A stretch of DNA of 34,718 nucleotides from Rhodospirillaceae bacterium (GTDB taxonomy: Bacteria; Pseudomonadota; Alphaproteobacteria; UBA8366). Each line of letters starts with the position of its first letter. Position 1 is the stretch's first letter. The DNA lies in contig PARQ01000026.1 of NCBI GenBank assembly GCA_002711555.1, forward strand, positions 12,387 through 47,104, in the 5' to 3' direction. The position numbers were made by a program, and so were the translations under genes. Of this stretch, positions 24,462-31,831 are shown piece after piece. The notes under the pieces are model-generated. The model was not told the origin of the DNA, searched no databases, and worked only from the letters and a program-made list of their open reading frames with translations.

Positions 24462-25961
24462 ATGGTGAAAGAATTGACCCATTATGTGGGTGGCCAACAT
24501 ATCACGGGTGAAAGCGGGCGAGTGCTTGAGGTTTTCAATCCAGCTACAGGTGAAGTGACGAGCAAAGTGCCCTTGGCAGGGGTTGAAGAGGTAAATAAAA
24601 CCATCGAAAACGCTCAGGCAGCATTTTATGATTGGGCAGCAACACCTTCCCCCAAGCGTGCAGCAGTAATGTTCGCAATGCGGGAAATAATGAGCCAGAG
24701 GCGCGAAGCACTTGCCACAGTTATTAGCTCAGAGCACGGAAAGACGGTTAATGACGCTCTCGGTGAAGTGCAGCGAGGAGTTGACGTAATTGAGTTTGCC
24801 TGTGGTATACCGCACCTTTTAAAGGGTGAGCTATCGACCGATGTTGGGGGCGGGATAGATACCTTTTCCATTCGCGAGCCACTAGGTGTGGTTGGGGGAA
24901 TCACACCATTTAATTTTCCGGTTATGGTGCCTTGTTGGATGGGAGTGATGGCGGTAGCCTGCGGAAATTCCTTTGTTTGCAAACCATCGGAACGCAATCC
25001 ATCAGCAGCACTAATGATGGGGGAACTATGGACAGAAGCCGGTTTGCCAGATGGTGTTTGGAATGTTTTAAATGGCGATAAAATAGCTGTTGATGGCTTG
25101 CTGATGCACTGTGATGTACCCGCAATAAGTTTTGTCGGTTCAACTGCGATTGGGGAATACGTGTACCAAACTGGTACAGCACAAAATAAACGAGTTCAGG
25201 CTTTTTGTGGCGCAAAGAACCATATGGTAGTAATGCCAGATGCTGATATGGATCAAGCCGTTGATGCGCTTATGGGTGCAGGCTATGGCTCTGCCGGTGA
25301 GCGCTGTATGGCGATTTCCGTGGCGGTTCCCGTTGGAAAAAATACGGCGGATGAGCTGGTTAAGCGCTTGAAGCCGAGAGTCCAGGCACTCAAAGTCGGT
25401 CCCTATACTGACATGGAAGCTGATATGGGACCGGTAATAACACGCCAGGCAAAAGACCGTATTGAAAATCTAATCGCTAAAGGCGAGGAAGAAGGGGCAG
25501 AACTTATAGTCGATGGACGGAAAGTTAGTCTGCAGGGATATGAGAATGGATTTTTCCTGAACGGTTCACTGTTTGATCGAGTAACAACGGATATGGACAT
25601 ATATAACCAAGAAATTTTTGGCCCTGTTCTTAGTATCGCTCGTGCACAAGACTTTGATTCAGCCGTAGAAATGGTGAATGGACACGAATATGGTAATGGT
25701 GTGGCAGTTTTCACTCAAAATGGCGACGTTGCTCGGTCTTTTTCAAAAAAAGTTGATGTCGGGATGGTTGGTGTCAACGTGCCAATTCCGGTGCCTATGG
25801 CGTTTCACCACTTTGGCGGTTCCAAACGCTCGAAATTTGGTGACACTCAAATGCATGGTCCCCAATCCGTTCACTTTTTTACTAAACTGAAAACTGTGTC
25901 TGCTCGTTGGCCAAGTGGCATAGAGGGTGGTGCACAATTCACGATGCCAACAAATCGATGA
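24462..25961 (+). CDS. mmsA: Methylmalonate-semialdehyde dehydrogenase (CoA-acylating)
   Basis: This 499-residue aldehyde dehydrogenase converts (methyl)malonate semialdehyde + CoA + NAD+ to propionyl- or acetyl-CoA + CO2 + NADH, in valine, inositol or beta-alanine breakdown. MmsA-specific features are VGGITPFNFPVMVPCWM (around 148-165) and catalytic C282 in GSAGERCMAISVAVPVG. The family also lacks the usual general-base glutamate: FCGAKNHMVVMPDAD stands where other ALDHs have ELGG. EIFGPVLS is present near the end. AAAGGGATTAGGA precedes the ATG. It is separated from DUF1491 by 100 bp and so probably has its own promoter. Confidence 0.94.
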   Translation: MVKELTHYVGGQHITGESGRVLEVFNPATGEVTSKVPLAGVEEVNKTIENAQAAFYDWAATPSPKRAAVMFAMREIMSQRREALATVISSEHGKTVNDALGEVQRGVDVIEFACGIPHLLKGELSTDVGGGIDTFSIREPLGVVGGITPFNFPVMVPCWMGVMAVACGNSFVCKPSERNPSAALMMGELWTEAGLPDGVWNVLNGDKIAVDGLLMHCDVPAISFVGSTAIGEYVYQTGTAQNKRVQAFCGAKNHMVVMPDADMDQAVDALMGAGYGSAGERCMAISVAVPVGKNTADELVKRLKPRVQALKVGPYTDMEADMGPVITRQAKDRIENLIAKGEEEGAELIVDGRKVSLQGYENGFFLNGSLFDRVTTDMDIYNQEIFGPVLSIARAQDFDSAVEMVNGHEYGNGVAVFTQNGDVARSFSKKVDVGMVGVNVPIPVPMAFHHFGGSKRSKFGDTQMHGPQSVHFFTKLKTVSARWPSGIEGGAQFTMPTNR

Positions 25962-26104
25962 AGTTTAGTCATGAGAATCGCAGGGTTGGCAACATGCATC
26001 TAATCCCGCACAGATATCTATTTTCCGTATTGCAAGAAAAATGGGCTAACTCGCATTAAAGATCCGGGGGGGGAGGGTGGATATTTTTCCCTGATAGATA
26101 TGTG

Positions 26105-28096
26105 TCATTCAACAAAGAGTGTGGGGCCGAGAAGTGGGCTTCCCGCTCTATTTCCTGTTGACAGATCAATCCAAATTCCTCGTTCACGTGGTAATAGCGT
26201 GGCTGGTATTTCCATTGGATAGGTGTCAGTCGTTGAAAATATAACTACACCATCCGGATCATGAAACTCGATTAACCAAGTATTTCCTTCGCTATATTCC
26301 TTTCCAATTCGACAGCCTTTTGGAAGTGCGCTATGGAGCGTTTTGATTATGCGAGCCCCTGTCTGCGGATTGTAAAGGCGGTCGACTAGGCCCTCACAGA
26401 AAAAATATCCGCGATCTATTCCAATGAAATTATCGACAAAGACACTTACTTCTCCATGACCTAAGGCCCCTATCGTTGCTTCGACAATGCGCTTACTTAC
26501 CGTGCCCTCAAGTTGCTTAGAGCTTAATGGTTTGCGCTGAGAAAATTGCACATGAGCTGCTGTTTGAATGCTTAAATTTGCAGAATATTTCTGAATTTTA
26601 CTTAAAACCTTTATGGGGGATTCTTTTGGTCCTACGCCAAACACAACTCCGCTGAAGACTTCTCTTGCACCATCTAGTGCCATCAGTTCGTTTACAAGAT
26701 TTAAATCATCTACGCTAAACCCATGGCTGAGGCTTAGGGTTTCTCTGTGTTGACGATAAGAGTTGAAAAAAATCGGCACCTTGCTCACCAGACTTCTAAT
26801 TTCAGGCATCAAATCGTCAACGCAGCCAGTTGGCATGATGAGCTCCCACGCATGTAAAATGTCGCCACACTCGTTCAAAACATTTCGGCCCTCGTTTTTG
26901 GGCAAGCCGTAAGAGTAAGCAGTAAAGCGATGGCCGCGAGCCGCCAATTCTCTCATGCGATTACAAGTATCTTTCTTCATTAGGTCATCGAGGGGTACCC
27001 GCAGTTCGCTTATGCCCATTTCCCACAGAGCTAAAAGAGGGTAATCGTTACGGATATATTTTGTGCTGAAAGGATCTAGGCCCCATGGCGTGGTGATATT
27101 GGCTCTTTCACACCAGGGTTGATGAAGTGATATGCCTAGAGCTCCGTGAGCTGGCGACAGGCCGTGTGCAGGTGGTAGCAGGATCTCATCGTCAGAAGAC
27201 TCCGTGGTCCGGCCTTCAGACCGCACTACATGCGTAAGATGTCCAGCCGTAGTAATATCTACTACGGCAAAACCTAACTTTGCTCTGTCATGCCGACCCT
27301 GTTTGAGGTCTGTTGGAGCGGCCCGAAACAATTCGTGATAATCATGACGTAAAAAACAAGTTGAAGGCAAAACATAGATGCTGGTTTCGTCGTAGCTGTT
27401 AAAAAAGAAATTATGCACATGGCCGGAAAAAAAAGCTTCTACTTTATATTTGGAAAATAGATCGAGAAGCCACCTACGCCCAGGCAAATCGGTATTGTCA
27501 AAGTTAACACCCTCATCTGCCTCGGAGAGGTAGAGTGGGTAGTGTGAAAATACAAATGAGCGCCTTCCTGAATTCCTGGCCAGCAGAGTTTCAAGCCACT
27601 CACGTTGCTCTTTCTCGCAATCCAGTCCTGAATTAAGAACCATTCCATTGATGACTACAAATAAACAGCTCTCGTGTTCAAATGAAAAGAAATGCCTCTG
27701 GAATTGTTCTTCATAGGCGGCGATCATTTTATCATTAACGAAGCCTTGCGACATCGCAGGATGAATGGGGACTCCTGAATAATGTTTTTGTCCAATATCG
27801 TGATTGCCGGCAACAAGATAAATAGGGCAACCTACATTGTTAAAAACGTCATAAAATGCCTTAGCGGATTCATTGTAGGCAGGGTGGTCTGGTCTTGGAT
27901 GCGTTATGTCGCCAAGATGAATAACAAAGTCAGGGGAAAGTCCCTTAAGTTTGCGAACGATATGCGCTGATCTTTTAACGCTCAATTGCACGGTCTCTTG
28001 ATCATAACCATCAATTGCAGGTGCATCTTTTTCTGTGATGTGAGTATCAGCAATAACAGCAAACCGAAACAGAGTGTTTATATTTTTGTTGGGCAC
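26105..28096 (-). CDS. Calcineurin-type metallophosphoesterase fused to a ~340-residue C-terminal domain
   Basis: The 663-residue protein has two parts. Residues 10-260 hold all metallophosphoesterase motifs: D17-x-H19 (VIADTHI), GD-x-x-H (HLGDITH, D63), GNHD (98-100), H185 (FSHYPL) and GHVH (225-228). This half resembles cyclic-nucleotide or glycerophosphodiester phosphodiesterases. Residues ~315-640 look like an alpha/beta barrel (repeated strand/helix pattern, HQPWCER, ISELRVPLDDL, FVDNFIG). The pattern RGYFFCEGLVDRLYNPQTGA is reminiscent of the end of glycoside-hydrolase barrels. The start is GTG 28096 with AGGA 8 nt upstream. The next gene upstream on the same strand is a GDPD, 89 bp away. 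No signal peptide is present. The function of the C-terminal half is unknown. Confidence 0.82.
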   Translation of the reverse strand: MPNKNINTLFRFAVIADTHITEKDAPAIDGYDQETVQLSVKRSAHIVRKLKGLSPDFVIHLGDITHPRPDHPAYNESAKAFYDVFNNVGCPIYLVAGNHDIGQKHYSGVPIHPAMSQGFVNDKMIAAYEEQFQRHFFSFEHESCLFVVINGMVLNSGLDCEKEQREWLETLLARNSGRRSFVFSHYPLYLSEADEGVNFDNTDLPGRRWLLDLFSKYKVEAFFSGHVHNFFFNSYDETSIYVLPSTCFLRHDYHELFRAAPTDLKQGRHDRAKLGFAVVDITTAGHLTHVVRSEGRTTESSDDEILLPPAHGLSPAHGALGISLHQPWCERANITTPWGLDPFSTKYIRNDYPLLALWEMGISELRVPLDDLMKKDTCNRMRELAARGHRFTAYSYGLPKNEGRNVLNECGDILHAWELIMPTGCVDDLMPEIRSLVSKVPIFFNSYRQHRETLSLSHGFSVDDLNLVNELMALDGAREVFSGVVFGVGPKESPIKVLSKIQKYSANLSIQTAAHVQFSQRKPLSSKQLEGTVSKRIVEATIGALGHGEVSVFVDNFIGIDRGYFFCEGLVDRLYNPQTGARIIKTLHSALPKGCRIGKEYSEGNTWLIEFHDPDGVVIFSTTDTYPMEIPATLLPRERGIWIDLSTGNRAGSPLLGPTLFVE

Positions 28097-28185
28097 CTCT
28101 TCTGTCCTAACTTTTCAATATTTCAAATAACATGCGCAATCATAATTGTTTGCGGTTCGATGCTAAATTCATCAAACAGCCATGG

Positions 28186-28962
28186 TCAGAGGCAAAATAT
28201 TTTTCCTGGGACATCAGTAAAAATACTTGAAACGCCCATCGCAAATAGGCTCTCGGCCCTTTTTCTATTATTTATTGTGAATGCCAGTAGCTTTATCCCG
28301 GTTGATTGCACCATTTGAACTTGGCGCTGATCGAGGCTTTCTTGACTGACATGTAGGGATGAGCACTGCATCTGCTTAATCAACGATTGCCAGTTTGCCG
28401 GAATATTGCGGACAATTAATGCCCGAGGTACCGTAGGCAAGTAGTATTTCACCAATTTGAGAGTTTTGTGGCAGAAGCTTGAAACCAATATTGTTTGCGG
28501 TTTGGAAAAATTGACGATTGTTCGGGCGACTGCACGCACAGTTTCACGTTCCCTGCCAAAAGATGATTTGATTTCCACGTTGCAGCCAAGGTCCAATTCT
28601 CTCGCAGTACCTAACGCTTGATTAAGTGTAGGAATAGTTTCTCCCGTGAAATCGGATCCGAACCAGCTTCCGGCATCAAGATCTTTCAGGGATTCGAGGC
28701 ATTGATCGGCTACGAGTCCTCTGCCATTTGTTGTGCGTTCCAAAGAGCTATCGTGAAAAAGAACCAACTCATTGTCGTGGGTAAGTTGCACATCAAACTC
28801 AACCCAGCTTGTTCCAAGGCAAGCGGCTTTATGGATGCTTGCTAGTGTATTCTCCGGAGCATATCCAGCCGCTCCTCGATGTCCTATAAATTTTGGAAGG
28901 CTGAAAGCCAAGTTCTTCTCACTGTCAAACCATGAATGTTGTATAAACTTCAATGCCGCCAC
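28186..28962 (-). CDS. Glycerophosphodiester phosphodiesterase
   Basis: This 258-residue GDPD TIM-barrel protein has H28 (IGHRGAAGYAPENT), E55-x-D57 (WVEFDVQLT), H70 (LVLFHDSSLERTTNG), the NVEIKS motif with its metal-binding glutamate, and the closing IFTDVPG. It hydrolyses glycerophosphodiesters to glycerol-3-phosphate and an alcohol. There is no signal peptide, so a cytoplasmic UgpQ-like role is likely. The only sensible start is GTG 28962, 38 bp inside the upstream terC-like gene, which implies translational coupling. A TTG three codons later is possible. It is followed by the metallophosphoesterase fusion after 89 bp. Confidence 0.88.
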   Translation of the reverse strand: MAALKFIQHSWFDSEKNLAFSLPKFIGHRGAAGYAPENTLASIHKAACLGTSWVEFDVQLTHDNELVLFHDSSLERTTNGRGLVADQCLESLKDLDAGSWFGSDFTGETIPTLNQALGTARELDLGCNVEIKSSFGRERETVRAVARTIVNFSKPQTILVSSFCHKTLKLVKYYLPTVPRALIVRNIPANWQSLIKQMQCSSLHVSQESLDQRQVQMVQSTGIKLLAFTINNRKRAESLFAMGVSSIFTDVPGKIFCL

Positions 28963-29539
28963 GATAAATCATATCCCCTGCAACCCATATTATAATGGCT
29001 AAGCCGATATAAGCGATCCAACGGAAGCGATCGAGTAAGGACGCAATGAAGTTAGCTGCGAAAGCCATCAAAGCGATTGAAAGCACTAAACCAAAAATAA
29101 GAATTTCGATATGATCTCTTGCTGCTCCAGCCACTGCAAGGACGTTATCAAGCGACATCGAAACATCTGCAATTATGATATTTAGTAGAGCCTTACGCAT
29201 ACTTATGTTTTGCCCCATGCCAACCTGAGTAATGTGAGATTCTTTATCCTGCTCGCCCGGGCGAATCTCTTTCCACATGCTCCAGCACACCCAAGCTAAT
29301 AGTAAACCACCAACCAAAAGGAGGCCTGGGACTTTAAGAAGATACACTGTAAGTGCTGCAAAAATAATACGGAGAACAGTGGCAGTAACGATACCAAATA
29401 CAATAGCTCTTCTGCGCAAATCTGGGGGTAAACCAGCCACCGCTAGGCCAATAATCACCGCATTATCACCAGATAGCACTAGGTCTATGGCAATTACTTG
29501 GAAAAAAGCAATGACCGCTGGGCTGAAAACCGTTTCCAT
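28925..29539 (-). CDS. TerC/YjbE-family integral membrane protein
   Basis: This 204-residue protein has about six transmembrane segments. It shows the duplicated TerC signature: VLSGDNAVIIGLA near the N-terminus (~22-34) and DVSMSLDNVLAVAG in the second half. The acidic residues in the membrane helices are the likely ion path. Relatives of this size (YjbE type) are implicated in Mn2+ export or in metal loading of exported enzymes. No yybP-ykoY Mn riboswitch was recognised upstream (29540-29644). The 3' end overlaps the GDPD start by 38 bp. Confidence 0.85.
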   Translation of the reverse strand: METVFSPAVIAFFQVIAIDLVLSGDNAVIIGLAVAGLPPDLRRRAIVFGIVTATVLRIIFAALTVYLLKVPGLLLVGGLLLAWVCWSMWKEIRPGEQDKESHITQVGMGQNISMRKALLNIIIADVSMSLDNVLAVAGAARDHIEILIFGLVLSIALMAFAANFIASLLDRFRWIAYIGLAIIIWVAGDMIYRGGIEVYTTFMV

Positions 29540-29586
29540 AAAGAATGCCTGAAAGTATTGAATGAGAGTTTACACGAATTGAGCCA

Positions 29587-29624
29587 TTACCCAGCGTTGG
29601 AGACCATGCTCCGACGCTGGGTAA
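29587..29624. terminator. Near-perfect 16-bp inverted repeat, possible terminator
   Basis: TTACCCAGCGTTGGAG (29587-29602), loop ACCATG, CTCCGACGCTGGGTAA (29609-29624). As plus-strand RNA it pairs fully with one U-G; as minus-strand RNA it has one A-C mismatch. It sits 20 bp past the stop of the crotonase gene and upstream of terC, both minus strand, where a terminator is expected. No U-run follows on the minus strand, however. On the plus strand a T-run (29632-29637) follows after a few bases. Confidence 0.55.
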
Positions 29625-29644
29625 ATTGATAATTTTTGCACTAT

Positions 29645-30442
29645 CTATTCAGCCTTTGTCCGAAACTTGTTAAAGTCAGGTTTGCGTCCCTCTACCCATG
29701 CCGCCGTGCCCTCCATCCGTTCCGGTGCATCAGAAAACAGGTCGATCATGTCGCGAGCATGAAATAAGGCAGGATATTGCATGTCATGCTTCAGGTTCAT
29801 TGAAGTTTTAAGAATGCGAAGGGAAGTCGGGCTCTGATCGAGTACCTCATCGCACCAACGGTCCACCTCATTGTAAAGTTCATTATGGGGTACAACTTTA
29901 TTTACTAGGCCCATTTCCAAGGCCTCTTGTGCCGAATATTCACGTGATAAGAATATTATTTCACGTGCTTTTCTCTCGCCAACGAAATGGGACATCAATG
30001 TGGTTCCCCAAAACATAGGAGCTCCGGCACGCTTGGATCCGTGTTGGCCCAGAATTGCTTGATCGGAAGCTATAGCAAGGTCACAGAGCATTTGTAATTG
30101 ATTACCGCTGCCGATAGCACGGCCATTAACCGCAGCAATGACTGGTTTACCACACCCGCGAATAGCCTGCGCCGCTCCGAGTAATTTCCGAAAATGTGTG
30201 CGATGTGTCCCCGGACGCTTGGTCAAATGCTGCTTAACTTGGCCCCCCTCATTAAAATGGGTATCTCCTGCTCCGGTTAACACGACAACACCGATTGATG
30301 TGTCTGAATCTGCCTCATGGAATGCGGTCATGATCTCCACAAAACTATCGCCGGTAGTTGCATTATTAATCTCTGGTTTGTTTAGAGTAATTGTTGCGAC
30401 GTGGGGACGTTTCACCTCATATGTAATATCCTTAAAATCCAT
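29645..30442 (-). CDS. Enoyl-CoA hydratase/isomerase-family protein, MenB/BadI-like
   Basis: This 265-residue crotonase-fold protein has oxyanion-hole segments HFNEGGQVKQ (62-71) and AIGSGNQLQMLCD (109-121). ILGQHGSKRAGAPMFWGTTL, then VGERKAREIIFLSREYSAQE and the C-terminal GRKPDFNKF, resemble 1,4-dihydroxynaphthoyl-CoA synthase (MenB) and 2-ketocyclohexanecarboxyl-CoA hydrolase (BadI) more than fatty-acid enoyl-CoA hydratases. Those relatives make or break a ring C-C bond next to a thioester. There are no men genes nearby, so a ring-cleavage or hydrolase role in catabolism is favoured. TTAACGGAGGAAAAA provides a strong ribosome-binding site before ATG 30442. It is last in the TauD, cupin, bicupin operon (29-nt gap). 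Confidence 0.85.
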   Translation of the reverse strand: MDFKDITYEVKRPHVATITLNKPEINNATTGDSFVEIMTAFHEADSDTSIGVVVLTGAGDTHFNEGGQVKQHLTKRPGTHRTHFRKLLGAAQAIRGCGKPVIAAVNGRAIGSGNQLQMLCDLAIASDQAILGQHGSKRAGAPMFWGTTLMSHFVGERKAREIIFLSREYSAQEALEMGLVNKVVPHNELYNEVDRWCDEVLDQSPTSLRILKTSMNLKHDMQYPALFHARDMIDLFSDAPERMEGTAAWVEGRKPDFNKFRTKAE

Positions 30443-30471
30443 TTTTTCCTCCGTTAAGTTTCCATATATAT

Positions 30472-31269
30472 TTATTCTTCGATCTGAGCCTCTAGGAAGT
30501 CTGTAGACTCAAAATAGCAATAACGCGTTGGCTCAACTTTGGTCACGAGACTATATGACGAACCTTTTGGAACGTGCAGAAGGTCTCCACTTCCAACAGA
30601 TTTCTTTTCACCTTCTATTTCTGAATCCGCTGCACCACTCATGATGTACATGAAACGCTCATGAGGAGCGGCACTCATTTTTTCTAACTTTCCATCAGGA
30701 GAATCGACAAGCACAAAATTGATGCGGTGGCCTTCAATTATTTTGATTGCACGAGTTGATTGAGTCGGTGCATCTGGGCCTTCACTGAGTTGATAAAAAC
30801 AGTTGTTGAGCCCCTCTACCACGGCTTCCGATGCTTCGGGCATTTTCTCCTTACCGGGATAAATACCTGCATCATGTTTTGCCGTAAGCTCATCAATGCT
30901 TGGCGCCTCATCAGGCGGGGCCTCATCTGCGGCAATTCCAGCCAACGTCCAAGTGTTATCCTTACAATAGAGATAACTGATTGGCCCGTCCTCGCAAGCT
31001 TTCATCGAATGGCGAGCGTTTGGTGGTACATGCACGAACGTGCCTGCTTCAACAATACGTTGGTCTTTCCCAACCACGGAGTTGATTTTACCCGAGATCG
31101 GATAGATCATCAATTCATTGGGGTGATAATGAAGTTGTGACCCAGTGCCCGCATCTTTGTTGTTATTACGAAGTGTCAGGAACTTGCCGTTTACCACTGC
31201 TCCCTTCCCTGATGACAGGTGCGGATTGGTTCGAAGTTGCTCCATATTCTCGAAACGATAGTAAGGCAT
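30472..31269 (-). CDS. Bicupin protein with one intact metal site
   Basis: This 265-residue protein has two cupin domains. The N-terminal one (about 30-105) has a complete metal set: H47-x-H49-x-x-E52 (LHYHPNELMIYPISG) and H87 (VPPNARHSM). The C-terminal one (about 175-255) is degenerate: APHERFMYIMSG keeps H203 and E204, but VPKGSSYSL lacks the second-motif histidine. Bicupins include gentisate dioxygenase, oxalate decarboxylase and (S)-ureidoglycine aminohydrolase types; none is matched firmly. GTGSQLHYHPNE closely resembles GTGSKRHTHPNE in the adjacent monocupin, so the two are probably paralogues. ATG 31269 (GAGGAA upstream) is preferred to the GTG immediately before it. Confidence 0.82.
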   Translation of the reverse strand: MPYYRFENMEQLRTNPHLSSGKGAVVNGKFLTLRNNNKDAGTGSQLHYHPNELMIYPISGKINSVVGKDQRIVEAGTFVHVPPNARHSMKACEDGPISYLYCKDNTWTLAGIAADEAPPDEAPSIDELTAKHDAGIYPGKEKMPEASEAVVEGLNNCFYQLSEGPDAPTQSTRAIKIIEGHRINFVLVDSPDGKLEKMSAAPHERFMYIMSGAADSEIEGEKKSVGSGDLLHVPKGSSYSLVTKVEPTRYCYFESTDFLEAQIEE

Positions 31270-31295
31270 CACGGTTTCCTCGCAGTTACCACTCT

Positions 31296-31790
31296 TTAGA
31301 TTGGTTTCTCGCTAAGTTTCTCTTGACCGTCTTTAGCATCGGGATGCATGCGCGGACCATCTTCAATACCATCTACCGCCGGCCCAGAAATGCCGTGGCG
31401 GGTGTCTTTAGCCACGAAGAATATCACGTCTTCTTCAGGGGTGGCCATGCAGCTGTGCTCAGTCCCCGCTGGAATGTGGACGCAATGGCCTTTAGGGCAG
31501 AGTACCGTTTGGTCATCAATGTCACACTGAAGTGTGCCCTGAAGTACAAAATTATACTGTTCGTTCGGATGGGTGTGACGTTTAGATCCGGTCCCGGCAG
31601 CCTTATGAATATATCCAACAATCACTTTTTCGCCGAATAACGCTCCACCAAATGAGGAAGATTTTCCAGATAGTCGTTTTTTTGGTTGGATATTTGCGCT
31701 TGTTGTGTTGTCTGGTTGCATGTCGAGCGCATCCATCTTGTAAACATACTGAATTTTGCCATCGTTATAAGTCGAATATTCATTTGACAC
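31296..31790 (-). CDS. Single-domain cupin protein
   Basis: This 164-residue monocupin has a full metal site: H72-x-H74-x-x-E77 (GSKRHTHPNEQYNFVLQG) and H112 (VHIPAGTEHSC). The start is set at GTG 31790 because a strong AAGGAGGG lies 6 nt upstream. The frame stays open to 31931, but that extension runs into the TauD gene and reads as non-homologous, basic sequence. It is 41 bp after TauD number 3 and 26 bp before the bicupin on the same strand. Metal-cupins of this size include dioxygenases, isomerases and lyases, so no activity is assigned. The C-terminal tail (GIEDGPRMHPDAKDGQEKL) is polar and probably disordered. Confidence 0.82.
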   Translation of the reverse strand: MSNEYSTYNDGKIQYVYKMDALDMQPDNTTSANIQPKKRLSGKSSSFGGALFGEKVIVGYIHKAAGTGSKRHTHPNEQYNFVLQGTLQCDIDDQTVLCPKGHCVHIPAGTEHSCMATPEEDVIFFVAKDTRHGISGPAVDGIEDGPRMHPDAKDGQEKLSEKPI

Positions 31791-31831
31791 TGAATTCCCT
31801 CCTTTTGGAATTTTTATTTCCAGCAAGTACT

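Noticed and set aside
29540..29644. yybP-ykoY manganese riboswitch ahead of terC
   Set aside because: No matching motif could be read in the leader; the only structure is the long hairpin described separately.
29645..30442. Menaquinone biosynthesis (true MenB)
   Set aside because: No other men genes are present and the gene is in an oxygenase/cupin operon; only family resemblance is claimed.
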